Shown here: piece by piece, positions 34,730 to 47,768 of the stretch
Layout: each line of letters starts with the position of its first letter
How positions within the stretch are numbered: position 1 is the first letter of the stretch
NCBI RefSeq assembly: GCF_024166365.1
Contig: NC_064831.1
Coordinates: forward strand, 29,874,768 to 29,938,767
From: Elephas maximus indicus
Lineage: Eukaryota > Chordata > Mammalia > Proboscidea > Elephantidae
Direction: 5' to 3'
DNA: 64,000 bases
Translations under genes and position numbers: made by a program
Notes under the pieces: generated by a model
What the model saw: the letters and a program-made list of their open reading frames with translations, nothing else
Database searches by the model: none
What the model was told of the DNA's origin: nothing

Positions 34730-37700
34730 TCTGAAATAGTGCTGGAAAGATGAGCCCCACAGGTTGGAAGGCACTCAAAAGATGACTGGGGAAGAGCTGC
34801 CTCCTCAAAATAGAGTCGACCTTAATGACGTGGATGGAGTAAAGCTTTCGGGACCTTCATTTGCTGATGTGGCATGACTCAAAATGAAAAGAAACAGCTG
34901 CAAACATCCATTAATAATCGGAACCTGGAATGTACGAAGTATGAATCTAGGAAAATTGGAAACCGTCAAAAATGAAATGGAACGCATAAACATTGACATC
35001 CTAGGCATTAGTGAGCTGAAATGAACTGGTATTGGCCATTTTGAATCAGATGATCACATAGTCTACTATGCTGGGAATGACAACTCCAAGAGGAATGGTG
35101 TTGCATTCATTGTCAAAAAGAACGTTTCAAGATCTATCCTGAAGCACAACGCTATCAGTGGTAGGATAATATTCATATGCCTACAAGGAAGACCAGTTAA
35201 TACAAATATTATTCAAATTTATGCTCCAACCACTAGGGCCAAAGATGAAGAAATAGAAGATTTTTATCAGCTGCTGTAGTCTGAAATTGATCAAACATGC
35301 AATCGGAATGCATAGATAATTACTGGTGATTGGAATGTGAAAGTTGAAAACAAAGAAGGATCAGTAGTTGGAACATATGGCCTTGGTGATAGAAACAATG
35401 CTGGAGATCGAATGATAGAATTTTGCAAGACCAACGACTTCTTCATTGCAAATACCTTCTTTCACCAACTTCAACAGTGACTGTACACATGGACCTCGCC
35501 AGATGGAACACACAGAAATCAAACTGACGACATCTGTGGAGAGAGACGATGGAAAAGCTCAATATCATCAGTCAGAACAAGGCCAGGGGCCAACTGTGGA
35601 ACAGACCGTCAATTGCTCCTATGCAAGTTCAAGCTGAAACTGAAGAAAATCAGAGCAAGTACATGAGAGCCAAAATATGACCTTGAGTATATCCCACCTG
35701 AATTTAGAGACCATCTCAAGAATAGACTTGACACATTGAACACTAGTGACTGAAGACCAGACGAGTTGTGGAATGACATCAAGGACATCATCCATGAAGA
35801 AAGCAAGAGATTACTGAAAAGATGGGAAAGAAACAAAAGACCAAGATGGATGTCAGAGGAGACTCTGAAACTTGCTCTTGAGCATCAAGTAGCTAAAGCA
35901 AAAGGAAGAATTGATGAAGTAAAAGAACTGAACAGAAGATTTCAAAGGGCCTCTCGAGAAGACAAAGTAAAGTATTATAATGACATGTGCAAAGAGCTGG
36001 GGATGGAAAACCAAAAGCGAAGAACACGCTCGGCGTTTCTCAAGCTGAAAGAACTGAAGAAAAAATTCAAGCCTCGAGTTGCAACAGTGAAGGATTCCAC
36101 GGGGAACATATTAAACGACGCAGGAAGCATGAAAAGAAGATGGAAGGAATACACAGAGTCATTACACCAAAAAGAATTAGGCAATATTCAACCATTTCAA
36201 GAGGTGGCATATGATGAGGAACCGATGGTACTGGAGGAAGAAGTCCAAGCTGCTCTGAAGGCACTGGTGAAAAACAAGGCTCCAGGAATTGCTGGAATAT
36301 CAATTGAGATGTTTCAACAAACAGATGCAGCGCTGGAGGTGCTCACTCGTCTATGCCAAGAAACATGGAAGACAGCTTCCTGGCCAACTGACTGGAAGAG
36401 ATCCATATTTATGCCTATTCCCAAGAAAGGTGACCCAACTGAATGTGGAAATTATAGAACAATATCATTAATATCACACACAAGCAAAATTTTGCTGAAA
36501 ATCATTCAAAAACGGCTGAAGCAGTATATCAACAGGGAACTGCCGGAAATTCGGGCTGGTTTCAGAAGAGGACGTGGAACCAGGGATATCATTGCTGATG
36601 TCAGATGGAGCCTGGCTGAAAGCAGACAATAACAGAAGGATGTTTACCTGTGTTTTATTGACTATGCAAAGGCATTCGACTGTGAGGATCATAACAAACT
36701 ATGGATAACACTGCGAAGAATGGGAATTCCAGAACACTTAATTGTGCTCATGAGGAACCTTTACATAGATCAATAGGCAGTTGTTCGGACAGAACAAGGG
36801 GATATTGATTGGTTTAAAGTCAGGAAAGGTGTGCGTCAGGGTCGTATTCTTTCACCATACCTATTTAATCTGTATGCCGAACAAATAATACAAGAAGCTG
36901 GACTATATGGAGAAGAACGGGGCATCAGGATTGGAGGAAGACTCATTAACAACCTGCGTTATGCAGATGACACAACCTTGCTTGCTGAAAGCGAAGAGGA
37001 CTTGAAGCACTTACTAATTAAGATCAAAGACCGCAACCTTCAGTATGGATTACACCTCAACATAAAGAAAACAAAAATCCTCACAACTGGACCAGTGAGC
37101 AACATCATGATAAATGGAGAAAAGACTGAAGTTGTCAAGGATTTCATTTTACTTGGATCCACAATCAACAGCTATGGAAGCAGCAGTCAAGAAATCAAAT
37201 AACACACTGCATTGGGCAAATCTGCTGCAAAGGACCTCTTCAAAGTGTTGAAGAGCAAAGATGTCACCCTGAAGACTAAGATGCACCTGACCCAAGCCAC
37301 GGTATTTTCAATCGCATCATACGCATGTGAAAGCTGGACAATGAATAAGGAAGACCGAAGAAGAGTTGACGCCTTTGAATTGTGGTGTTGGCGAAGAATA
37401 TTGACTATACCATGGACTGCCAAAAGAACGAACAAATCTGTCTTGGAAGAAGTGAGGCCAGAATGCTCCTTAGAGGCAAGGATGGCGAGACTGCATCTTA
37501 CATACTTTGGACATGTTGTCAGGAGGGATCAGTCCCTGGAGAAGGACATCATGCTTGGCAGAGTACAGGGTCAGTGGAAAAGAGGAAGACCCTCAACAAG
37601 GTGGATTGACAGAGTAGCTGCAACAATGAGCTCAAGCATAACAACGATTGTAAGGATGGCGCAGGACCGGGCAGTGTTTCGTTCTGTCGTGCGTAGGGTC

Positions 37701-37746
37701 GTTATGAGTCGGAAGTGACTCGACGGCAGCTAACAACAACAAGAAC
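34730..37746 (+). mobile_element. Full-length RTE-type LINE (RTE1/BovB-like)
   Basis: A 3.0-kb element bounded by a 36-bp target-site duplication. It has a short 5' untranslated leader, one long frame with endonuclease and reverse transcriptase domains, and an AAC-rich 3' end (CTAACAACAACAAG) with no poly-A, as is usual for RTE. The last part, before the tail (GAGTCGGAAGTGACTCGACG), is shared with the SINE that it interrupts, so such elements probably mobilised those SINEs. The copy is dead because of in-frame stops. Confidence 0.92.
34884..37718 (+). pseudogene. RTE ORF: APE-type endonuclease plus reverse transcriptase, nine in-frame stops
   Basis: From ATG 34884 to TGA 37716-37718 all recognisable domains lie in one frame of 945 codons including the stop, close to the length expected for RTE proteins. 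There is no net frameshift. Nine stops interrupt it: 35022, 35277, 35313, 35478, 35664, 35751, 36630, 36774 and 37200. Endonuclease motifs seen are GTWNVRSM (about codons 13-20), ISEL, IYAP, and GDWN; the expected Ser-Asp-His near the domain end reads Thr-Asp-Arg (about 35608-35616). Reverse transcriptase motifs follow: a NYRTISL box, FRRGRGTRD, FIDYAKAFD and the catalytic YADD at about 36960. A C-terminal region with CWRRIL follows. It is a retrotransposon relic, not a host gene. Confidence 0.9.
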
Positions 37747-38066
37747 AGAATTCTCACTTTCCATGCTGTAGACCCAGGTTTGATTCCCAGCCAATGCATC
37801 TCATGCGCATTCACCGCCTGTCTGTCGGTAGAGACTTGTGTGTTGCTATGATGCTGAACAGGTTTCACTGGAGCGTCCAGACTAAGATAGACTAGAAAGA
37901 AAGGCCTGGCCATCTGCCTCCAAAAATCAGCCAGTGAAACCCTGTGAATCACAAGAGTCTGATCCACAGTTCATCATGGGGATGGTGAGGCCCAGGCAGC
38001 ATCTTGTTCCATTCTGTATGGGGTTGCCATGAGTCGGGCTGACTTGACGGCAACCAACAACAACTG
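37747..38066 (+). repeat. tRNA-Gly-derived SINE with RTE-like 3' end, right part
   Basis: It begins with the repeated 36 bp and continues with the B box (GGTTTGATTCCCAGCCAATG, the T-arm and 3' end of tRNA-Gly). It then has an unrelated body and an RTE-like end (TGCCATGAGTCGGGCTGACT, then TGACGGCAACCAACAACAAC). The 3' end is homologous to the RTE 3' end in this window. Confidence 0.88.
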
Positions 38067-38069
38067 TTA

Positions 38070-39395
38070 ATACATAAATAAAATCTGGCTACCTGCATAA
38101 TTGTGGGATGCTATTTTGAAGGTGGTCTGGGGTAATAAGGACATCACTCCTCTCTTTAATGATTTATTTTAGTAAATTATCATCAATCAGCTGAGCAACT
38201 TCAGGCAAGCCATACGTGCTCTCTAGGTCTCCAGTTCTTCAACAGAGAGGGGAATTGAACTGGGGACCAGCCCAAAGATCTCTCCTAGGTCTCAAATTTC
38301 TAGATTCGTCTTATTGATCCTTCTCTGGGATTAAAGATCTTAATGTACGTTTCTAGTTTGATTTGTCTGATCTTGCTAATTTAAAACCTTTGGGGAATGA
38401 AGGAGTGTATATTATCAAAATAAAAGAACTCTAACCTTAAAAAAATAATTTTCAAAAGGGGTAATTATGTCTATTTTGGGAGGCAGTACATAAGATTACA
38501 ATAGTAAAGAATAATTCAAGTCTGTTTAAGTGTAATAGGTGTTTTCATTTCTTGAAAAGTCAAATTATGAACAATGGCTATAAAACTAGACTTAAATTAT
38601 ATAAAAAATAGAAGTGGATTCTTCTTAGATATCCAGACATTCATCTATATATCAAAAGTTCCTCTTGAGGAATGTTCTCTTCTATTTCTGTTTATTCAAT
38701 TACAACAGACATGGTTATGACTTTGCTATAAAGCCATTGACTGTAAGCAGTGGGATTCTCTGACCTGAGTCTTGAGCTCTAATGTCAGAAGTCTCTGGAA
38801 GGAAGGTTGTGAGATGAGAGTATTTTAGCAACCTTTTGTAGAACAGCTGAAGTAATTATTCCTGTATAACCTCGAAGGTGAGGAGTGGTGGTGAAAGGGG
38901 AAGAAGGGGGCGGGCACAATTTTGAGTAGGGAGGTCAAGGCAGGCCTCATTGAAATATACATATTTCATCAGGACCCCTCTGGCTGCAGTATAGAGAGGA
39001 GCCTGTATGAGGGCAAGGATAAAACAGGGAGAGCAGTTTGGAGGCTAACGTGGTAACCCAGGCTAGAAACTATAGCGACTGGGGCCAGGTGTTAGCGGTG
39101 GAGAGGCTGGAAGGTAGTCTGATTCCAGGTATGTTTTAAAAGTAGAGCCAACAAGACTTCTGACAGAGAGACTGGTGTGGGATGTGAAAAAGCAAACGGA
39201 GTCAAGGATGACTCCAAAGTTTTGGGCCTGAGCAAGCAGAGGAGTGGAGCTGTCATCAACTGAGATGGCAATAAATGAAATATCCAGCCCATCCACAAGT
39301 GTGTATATTTCCTTGTTTTAAAAACAATCAGCTGGCTAAAACACAGCCCGTGTCATCACATTTTTACACAGGCTTGTTTTTCTTTTGTGCTCACA
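38070..39395. other. Intergenic DNA; old LINE-like segment at its right
   Basis: 38070-38950 shows nothing recognisable. 38960-39300 resembles the same unclassified ancient repeat as 7395-8135 (for example 'GGAGTCAAGGATGACTCCAA'). Confidence 0.4.
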
Positions 39396-39399
39396 CCAT

Positions 39400-39560
39400 T
39401 CTCCCTGCCTACCCACCACCTCTTCTCTCTCTGCCCATTTGAATCTTGCCTGGCACTGAAGTGTTAGTTTCTGTCAGGTCCTCCAGGAAGTCTACCCTGA
39501 TCCTTTCCCCTGCAAAATGCATTTGCTGTTGTCTTTAATGTGCTTTCTGAAATGATTTAT
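39400..39560 (+). repeat. L2 fragment
   Basis: 'CCTCCAGGAAGTCTACCCTG' and its surroundings are typical L2 3' region text. Confidence 0.6.
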
Positions 39561-39779
39561 TTCAATCAAGTGATGTTGTTAATAACATCATTGTTGAGTT
39601 TGGACCCCCAATCCCTTAAGTTCTCCCATTCTTTAGCTTCTAAGTCTTTTACTCATCCTCTGCTCCTAGAATTCACTCAAAAATTACTACTCCCTTTTTT
39701 TTTTTTTTTTTTAGCTCAACTAATAAGGAATGTTTGCCTTGAGAATTGCGCTGAACAAATCTAAAGCACAGATGAGAAC

Positions 39780-39940
39780 TTTAAGGAACAGAATCTATGT
39801 TAATGGTGAAATACCACGGGTGGGGTAGTGAGAACAGTGATACAATATGGAGTTTGTAACCAACGTCATTGAACTGTACAGGTAGAAACTGTTGAATGGA
39901 TATATGTTTTGTGTATATTTTCACACGCACACAGGATGAC
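39780..39940 (+). repeat. Possible L1-like 3' UTR fragment
   Basis: ATTGAACTGTACAGGTAGAAA and TATATGTTTTGTGTATATTT parallel the segment ending near 2810. It is assigned as the same LINE 3' end, with low certainty. Confidence 0.4.
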
Positions 39941-40371
39941 TACTCCACCCTGAGTTACCACATACTTCGCTCCCGTTGTGTTCCAGGCTGTGCTGTGCCT
40001 CAAGCCCTCCCTTACCCACCCTGCCTGTGGTTCTTCTTTGGCCACCACCAGAAACTGCTTAGACTACTTGCCATCACAGAGTCTTCAAACATTTCAAGAC
40101 AGTTAACAGTAAGAGAATTTAAACCACTCCATCATTTTGATGCTTGGACTCAAGCTTTTTCCTCTGTGCTGGGCTGGCTCCTGCCCCTGGGATTTCATGT
40201 GCAGACATTTCAAGGCCTGTTGATAAACTCCTTGATGAGCTGATTCCACAAAAGTGCTTGTATTGACCTAAAACTACACAGCAGCCAACTCCCAGAGAAG
40301 AATCCTCACCAGCACTCCTGGATCTGAAATTGCCACCTCACAGTGCCAGAAGATAAAGAACTTCTGGGGGG

Positions 40372-40374
<3 letters not shown>
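39941..40374. other. Intergenic DNA without recognised element
   Basis: Open frames here (for example the plus frame ending at 40243) show no family signature. Confidence 0.35.

Positions 40375-40417
<43 letters not shown>
40375..40417. repeat. (AT)n microsatellite, about 21 units
   Basis: It is an uninterrupted AT repeat, the longest dinucleotide tract in the window. Confidence 0.97.
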
Positions 40418-40419
<2 letters not shown>

Positions 40420-40499
40420 GTGATTTCTACTTTAATAGGGACTGTTTTTGGTTTTTCAATATTTTTGTAATGAAGAGAAAAGCACTGAACTTAAAAAAA

Positions 40500-41700
40500 A
40501 TGAGAGGGGGTCAAATTTCCCCTAGACCTCATTGTTACTCTTCTCTTTCCATATGATCCCTCTGGATTTCCATCCAATCAAATGGCTCTGTACCCCAAAC
40601 TGTATCTCTGGCCCTGACTTCTCTCCTGGACTCCACACTGTTGACTGACTGAATACCTGCATCTCTCCCTGGAAATTTTGTAGGCTCCTTACACTCAAAA
40701 TATTCAAAACTAAATTAATCTCTTCTTCCCCCTACTTCTCTTCTCACATTTCCTATCTTGATTTCTCACACAACACTCAAATTCGAACTAAAAATTCAGC
40801 TCTTTCCGTTCTCTCACTCTAATACTACCACTCTGAATTTTCTCTTAAAAGTCTGTGCCTCCCCTCGCCACTCACGGAAGACTGACAGTTGCTGCTTCCA
40901 ATGTTCCTTTACTCCGGTTCATCTCCATGTTGCTGCCAGTGATTCCTTTAAAACACAAGTTTGATCTAATTATTTTCCTGCTTTAAAACTTTCAGTGGAT
41001 CTCTATTGCCTATGCAAAAAAGTTTAAATTCTTAGCACAGCCTAGAAGGCCCTCCACACTCTGATTCTCCTCCCATCTCTTTCCCCCAGTCACCCCAAAC
41101 TCCAGGAACGAATCAATTGTATTCCCTGAAAATCTCACTAAATTTCCCAACCCTGAGGTTTTATTTTTATGTTGTCGTCTTTCCGCATGCAGTAAGAAAG
41201 TCCTATGTATTTCTACACATCTTTCAAGACACAAAGATCACAATTCATTCTTTCAAAGATTTAACAGTAATAACTACCCTCTGCCAAGTAATGCATTGAG
41301 CTGCCCTAAAATATGTAACAGGAAGTCCCTGCCCTCCGGGAGCAGCAGAATGGTAAAGCCGGATTTATAAACAGTAAAAACAGTAGACTTTATAATTATG
41401 CAAGATGATAAGTGCTATAAAGCTGGGTCCTTCTTACTTAGTGAAACCTTCTCCAGCTTCCTCAGGCCGAGTTGGTGACTTTATCTACGTTCCCCAAGGT
41501 AGCCTTGGTTACTTTCTTGTCTATATTCCCCAGACAGAGCTGGTCACTCTCCCAACTATACCTCCCACTCTAGGCAGAGTGGTCACGCTTCCACTTGTGT
41601 TCACCTCAGGTAGACTTGATTACTCTTTTTGACCTCACTCATCTTTGTATCCCTAGCACTTGGTACATTTTAGGCACTTGATACATGTTTCAGAAGCAAG
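40500..41700 (+). repeat. L2 LINE 3' region
   Basis: L2 phrases include 'CTTTCAGTGGATCTCTATTG', 'AGAAGGCCCTCCACACTCTG' and, near the end, 'GCACTTGGTACATTTTAGGC'. The middle (41300-41600) is diverged. Confidence 0.7.
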
Positions 41701-44700
41701 TGGCACTCCTTAGAAGTACTGAGCTCAGAGCCTACCTGTATTCCTCCCCTGGACTCAATCTAAATGGCAATGAGCACCAGGAAAGCAGCAGGAGAAATCA
41801 CCTCCCATGTCCTCATCTAGAACTAAAGATTGCTTCTCTATGAAACTTTCTAAAACATTTTTATCATGTCTTTTTTTCCTACTGAATCTGCAATGGCTTC
41901 CTACAACAGGAAGATAGTTGGGATACCAAGTTGCTGACTCCAGTATTTCTTGCCTGAAGGTAGGGAGAGAACAATGTTGCCCAGTATCAGGATCACCACA
42001 AAGGGCCCCAATTCATTCCATCAGTTAGATTCATTTAGGTTAATGATGCTCTCTTTTGAAACACAAATGTTCCTGGGGAGAATGCAGCCTATCAATCACT
42101 CAAACTTAAACAGTACATTATTTTAATCAAGTGATTCAAAACATGTATTGACCGCTAACTGCTTGATGACTGTGGTTTAAATATACCTATAACAAGGTAA
42201 TCAGATGGTTTCCCAACTCTGAAGAATGGAATCTTTACTTGAAGCGTGCTTTAAAAAGGGGTAAATTTAGGACAAACTGTAGTTTGAAGGAAGACAGACT
42301 TGGTCCGGGAGTGGCTGTAACAGTATATAGAGCCAGGGGTATCAGGAAGACATGGAATGATTAGGATCATGTCCATGAATGATGCCAGGCATGTAAAACT
42401 GAAGGATGCTGGGAAGAGAGCTCTTCCTCCCTCCCGCCCTCTGTTTCTCTCTTCCTTTTTGTTTGTGTAGGATTCTGGTTGCATAATCTTCCTGACAAGC
42501 CACTTAGAACTGATTTTAGGTTGTTACAACCTGGATAATTTGGTCATATTCAAACCCACTCATACTTTTATCTCATCCTCACCTGGCCTGGGTCCTCACA
42601 AGTTATTCCTGCTGTAACTTGTCACCTTGCTCCTGCTTCTGCTTCTGCTTCTTGACTGTTTGCTTAAAAAAAAAAAAAAAAAATTTTTTTTTTAAATTTA
42701 TTTTTTTACCGGGGGCTAAATCTTACTCCTCTAAAACCTACTCATCCCTCATTCATTTATTCGGTCAACAAACTCACTGAGGACCCCCATTCAAGGGATC
42801 ATGCTAGGAGGGGGCACAAGCACAAGTAAACACCAAGGTGGTCAGGGCATGAGCCTTGCTGTTAGCATGCCCGGGTGCTTTTCTTCCACTAAGCTTTCAT
42901 TAGCAGAATACTATCTGAGCAAAAAAGCAAATCATACCACCAGACATGAGGTATGAAAGTGGATCAAAATATTTCAAATCAGGTCTGCTCTGGAAAGTAC
43001 AGTTAACATATGCATTTTTGTACCATACTGTTTCAACTGTAGAAAACTAAGGAAAGAGGTGTTTGTTTGAGTTTGGACTGGAGTTTTAAGAGGAGACCAG
43101 ACCTGAGGTGGCAGAGGGACAGTGAGGCTAAGAGTGAGAAATCACAGGGAGAGAGGTGAAACCCAGCGGCCCCAGTGGAACCATAACTGCTTCTCACTAG
43201 TGAGTCTAATAAAGACACATGTTCTGGTAAACCCTTGGTGAGTACTGCTTTGTTTTATTTTAAGCAGAGTCTACTAGTAGATTTCAAAATTGAAGTGATA
43301 TAAATAACTTGGACAAGGTTCAGAGAAGAACCAATGTGAGACTCACCACAACAAATGTGTGGGCACAGGTATCTATTAATAGACAAAAATTGAAATCACT
43401 TAGCTTGAGAAAGAACTATGGGTAACATTTTCAATTGCTGAACCTAATAGTGATCTTTAGTGGATAGAAGTTTATGGAAGAGTAATGAACCAGCAAGAAA
43501 AAGACGGTTCTGGAGCTACTCCATTTTAGAATCTCTATATTTAAAAAAGAGCAATAAAATTACTCATAATTTCCTTCAAGCAAAGTTGAGAAATGAAGGA
43601 TTCCTAAATACTATCTGCCAGATGTGGCTTATACAACAGTAGGAAGGAGCCTCTGCACTGAAAGAAGTAAAGGATTTTTAAAATAACTATTTTTTAAAGC
43701 TATAGGTAATGTTTTCAATTGCTGTACAATTTCACTTTTAGAAAATTCATATTTCACAGGCCCCAAAATATGCTAAACTGCCTGGTTCTTCTAAGGCTGG
43801 TAATATACCTTAGCTTTCCTGCAAAGGCAAAGGGCTCTTAGAAGGAAAAACAGAAACTGCTAGAAGATAGCCTACAGACTTGAGTTCAGATGAAGAGTGA
43901 AAGATATGTAATGGATAATCGATACATTTTCTTCTTGCCTACCTCTGTATATAATTTCAGATAAGGCTGGAGATCAGTGTACAAGTGAAGTTGCTCAGAT
44001 GAGACAAGGTTTTTACACAAAGCAAAAAAGTTCATGAGAGTTGCCTCAAATGGCCATCTATGAATTCCTGAGACTTCTTTTCTTTATTCTCCAATTTTCC
44101 CCTTCCAGGTCCTCTTTCTTCCACTCCCAGAATTAGATCTTAATTCATGGAGCAATCAGTGGACAAGTAACTAGTGAACTGAAACTGCAGGGGGCTATAA
44201 AATTTCTTTTTCTTCAAATATATTGAAGAGGTTGAAGAAACACTGCCCTGCTTGAAAACAGAGATGTTCACTAGTTTCAATCTTCCGAAAAATATGCCTG
44301 AAAATACTTTTAGATTAAAAACTTGATGACTTTTAAGAAATGTGAAAAGGTACCCTCAAAAGTAAACATCTAAAAAAGATTTTTTTTTTCTTAATTAAAA
44401 AGGTTCGATGGCACTAGTTTTTTTTTTTTTTTTTAAAGGCTGTAGTGTCTGCTATTTTGCTTTTCTGGGTCCCATAAGTTAGTTTTATGGGAATCATAAA
44501 TGTCAGTAAATGCTCATATTTTCTTAGGCTCCTGCTCTGCAGATGACCAGATGGGCCAATAGATTATTGATAAATCCTGATGCCGCCTGGCTGCTTTGTA
44601 CAAGAACAGAAGTTTTAGAGCGTAATGAATTTGGAGGTTATTTTCAGGGCCAGTTGGTCATGTCAAAATACCAAGGTGAGGCTGGTCATACTTTGCCATC

Positions 44701-45127
44701 TGTCATTACAGGAGACATCCTGAAGGAAATTAAAGAAAAAGGACTTTTTATGTTTTGGAGGATAAGGTCAAAAGCGACCACTATGGCAATTTTAGAGCTG
44801 ATGAGAATTTTGTTATAGTAAAAGGCATAGGCTTTCAAGATTAAGGCTGGAGTTGAGAGGATCAAGTCATTAACTTAATTCTCTTTATCTAAAGACTAGA
44901 ATCCAGTTCAACTCTCAGAATAAAAGTTTTCAAAATTTGGGTCCAGGAAAAGGAATTCTTGTATAAAGATTTCTACTTGAAAGAACAGAGGCATGCTTCC
45001 TCTAGTTTTGCTCCCATAAACCCTATTTTTTAAACCCTATTTAGAAAACCATTCTAGGGGTAGAAGGTCAGGAGAGGTTAGGAGGAAGCAGGCATCATAG
45101 AGGGAATGAGTGTTCACTCCCATCTGC
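41701..45127. other. Intergenic DNA without recognised element
   Basis: It includes a short CTGCTTCTG-type array (about 42632-42652) and an A-run/T-run pair (42665-42692). The open frame at 44543-44818 matches no family I know. Confidence 0.4.
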
Positions 45128-45500
45128 TGTCTTAGTTAGGGTTCTCCAGATAAATTGAATCAGTGAGACATAGATATATATATAGAGAGATTTACTTCAG
45201 GGGACTGGCTCATGGCGATTGTGGGGCCTGGCAAGTCAAAAATTCCCAAGTTAGGCAGCAGGCTGGAGACTTCTGCCAGCTTGCATCCCAAGATCTGTAG
45301 GTTAAGTGATAGAGAGTCCTGCCAAAATATCTATTTATAGTCTGAAGGCAAGACACACCCTAAGGAAACATCCCTTTCAATTGATTGATTGATTACATTA
45401 TGGAAAATAATTACATTACATTACAAAACATTAACTAATCTATTATTCGGCCAAAATACTAGGAATCATACTAAGCCAAAGTGACACATAAAATTATTAA
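45128..45500 (-). repeat. Solo LTR, ERV-L type
   Basis: It begins TGTCTTAGTTAGGGTTCTCC and continues with a TATA-rich stretch, 'GAGAGATTTACTTCAGGGGA' and CTGGCTCATGGCGATTG, all collinear with the LTRs at 54319 and 62565. The right end is diverged. Orientation is inferred from those proviral LTRs. Confidence 0.75.
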
Positions 45501-47552
45501 GGGAGAAAAAGTCTTGATTTGATCTCTGTGAGGTTAGAAAGAACCCATCCCAGCACCTAAGAGGGTCTGGAGCAAAACCTTGAAGTCCAGCTCCAACCAC
45601 CTTCTCCAACCTAATAAATACTAAAAAACATATTCAAGGCTTTAGCAGTTTTTCAAAAATGATATGGATATATAGTTTTGCTTTTTTGTTTTTTCACAAA
45701 ACATAGATTCTTCCTTTCATGTCTCTCCCCTTAAAAAGTATAGACACTCCTCTGGTGACAGTTCTCAACACTGGCTCATTTCTAGACATTTTAATGTGGC
45801 GGCAGTCTATGTCTTGTTCCCCAAACATAAGGCAAGACTCGTAAATTTGGTTTAACGTTTAGTAAATACCTTTTGAATTGCATCTGGGAACTTAACAGTG
45901 ATGCTGTGGAGTCGCACCTGCAGTTTGCACACTGCCTGCTGCAAGCAGAGAGGTACGCAATTTATTTCCACCATTAGCCTTGAGCAAGCATTGATTAAAC
46001 GCTTGATAAAATATTTTCTTGGAAGACTTGGTTTTGATGTTGCTTTCCTCCTACTTTCTCACCCTCCTTTCCTCTTTCATGAACACCACATAAAAAGTGA
46101 CAGTTTGTAATTTTTTCCCCTTCTTTTTCAAATATTAGCATCAAAGCTGGACGGGAACTTCATGCCTCTTCTAAATGCAAACGGGAGGCATTCCCCTCTG
46201 GGAACATCCCTCATATCATTCCAACCTAGAAAATACCTTATTGAAGAGATGACATCTTATGCAGTTACAAAATCAGGGTCGAAGACGCAAAAGGATATTT
46301 CCTTTACATCCTTCCCCTAATACGGTTGCTTCTTTGGGGTGTGGGGAGGGGGGGAGCGCAGGATAAAGAAAGTCGCCAAGTTCCTCTTTCCGTTTCTGTA
46401 GTTTTCACTTCCTCTCCCATCAGAAATCCCCAAGTCGTGGTGATGCTTTCTCCTCTCCCTTCCCTTTCATTTCTTCCCTGACACATCTCCTCAGCTTGTT
46501 TCCACCTACCTGCTATCTCTAACTTTCTCTGTGTTCACATCTTGAGTCTCATTCCTCCGAGGGGGGGGCAAGCTGTTTCTATGCCAAACACACCTTTCTG
46601 CTTTTAACCTTACCCTTCATAGTTGCCATTTCAGTTGGCCATTCCTAGTACCCTTCCACATGGCAGACACTGAGAATGGAAGTCAAGCCTATCCTCTTGC
46701 TACTTTCATTTACTAACAACTACTGGACATCTGGGGTGAAAAGGAGATCATCTCCTCTGTGCGCTGGAAACTCTCCGGTACTCTCTGGCTAGTCAAAAGG
46801 AGATTTCGTAGGGTAGGCTTTACTTTTCACTGTTTCTTTGGAGCTACCAGTCCCATTTTACCTCAACGGTACCTTTTTGAAAAATAGAAATGAAGTAGAA
46901 CTTTATTGTGTAACCTCTCTCTTAGGCCTAAAATCTCATCCAAGCCTCTGCTACTTGTCCAAAAAACCACAGCTGACTCTGTTTAAATGACTCTGACTTT
47001 CGTTCCTAGAACACTTTCCATGTCTTTTCATTTTAGAATGCTGGCATGGTTAACCTTCATTCATTCATTCCCCACTATTCTAGAATGTGTACAATTGCCT
47101 GAACATGTTAAATGGAAGTTTATTTCTGCACTTCATATGAAAAAATGTCCCTGTGTAGTAGTTATGAATCACAGCCCACAAAATACAACTTTATTTTTCT
47201 ACATCAATTTATTTTCCATTTCCAGCCTCCATCCTACAGGGGATCACAGCCTTTTTAAGCTCTCCCCTCCCCACTTCCCAAGATGGTGTCACAGCTCTGA
47301 GATCTTACATAATATCAAGGACTTGTGTGTCTGGTCCTCGATTCATGGAAGCTGCCAATTGCAAAGATGTCAGCTTAGGTCCATCAGTTCCTGGCTACTT
47401 CAGTGCCATATTCAGGACATGAAAATCCTTGTCTACCTATAGGCCTCATGGCCCCAACTATCCAGGTACACCTCATACCCATCTCTCTCGGGGTCTTGCC
47501 TTCTCCTTAGCAGTGACACCAAGAGGAAGTGCCCAAGTCCCCTCAACTCTTA
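45501..47552. other. Intergenic DNA without recognised element
   Basis: The open frame at 46987-47442 lacks any domain or splice context. Pyrimidine-rich stretches at 46380-46600 could be old L2 but are too diverged. Confidence 0.4.
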
Positions 47553-47754
47553 CCAGTTGCCATCATGTTGATTCCCACTCATGGTGACCTCATGTGCGTC
47601 CAGAGTAGAAACGTGCCGCATAGGTTTTCAATGGCTGATTTTTTGGAAGCAGATCACCAGGACTTTCTTCTGAGATACCTCTAGGCGGACTCTAACCTCA
47701 AACTTTTCAATTAGCAGCCAAGCGTGTGAACTGTTTGCACCACCCAGGGATTTC
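47553..47754 (-). repeat. AfroSINE, long variant
   Basis: From CCAGTTGCCATCATGTTGAT to CACCACCCAGGGATTT. Confidence 0.88.
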
Positions 47755-47768
47755 CCTTAACTCTTACC

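Noticed and set aside
44543..44818. A 91-codon open frame that might be an exon
   Set aside because: I recognise no domain, it has no clear acceptor and donor pair, and the codon use does not look constrained.
46987..47442. A 151-codon open frame
   Set aside because: The translation is rich in Phe, Ser, His and Leu from pyrimidine-rich DNA, with no motif and no splice context.
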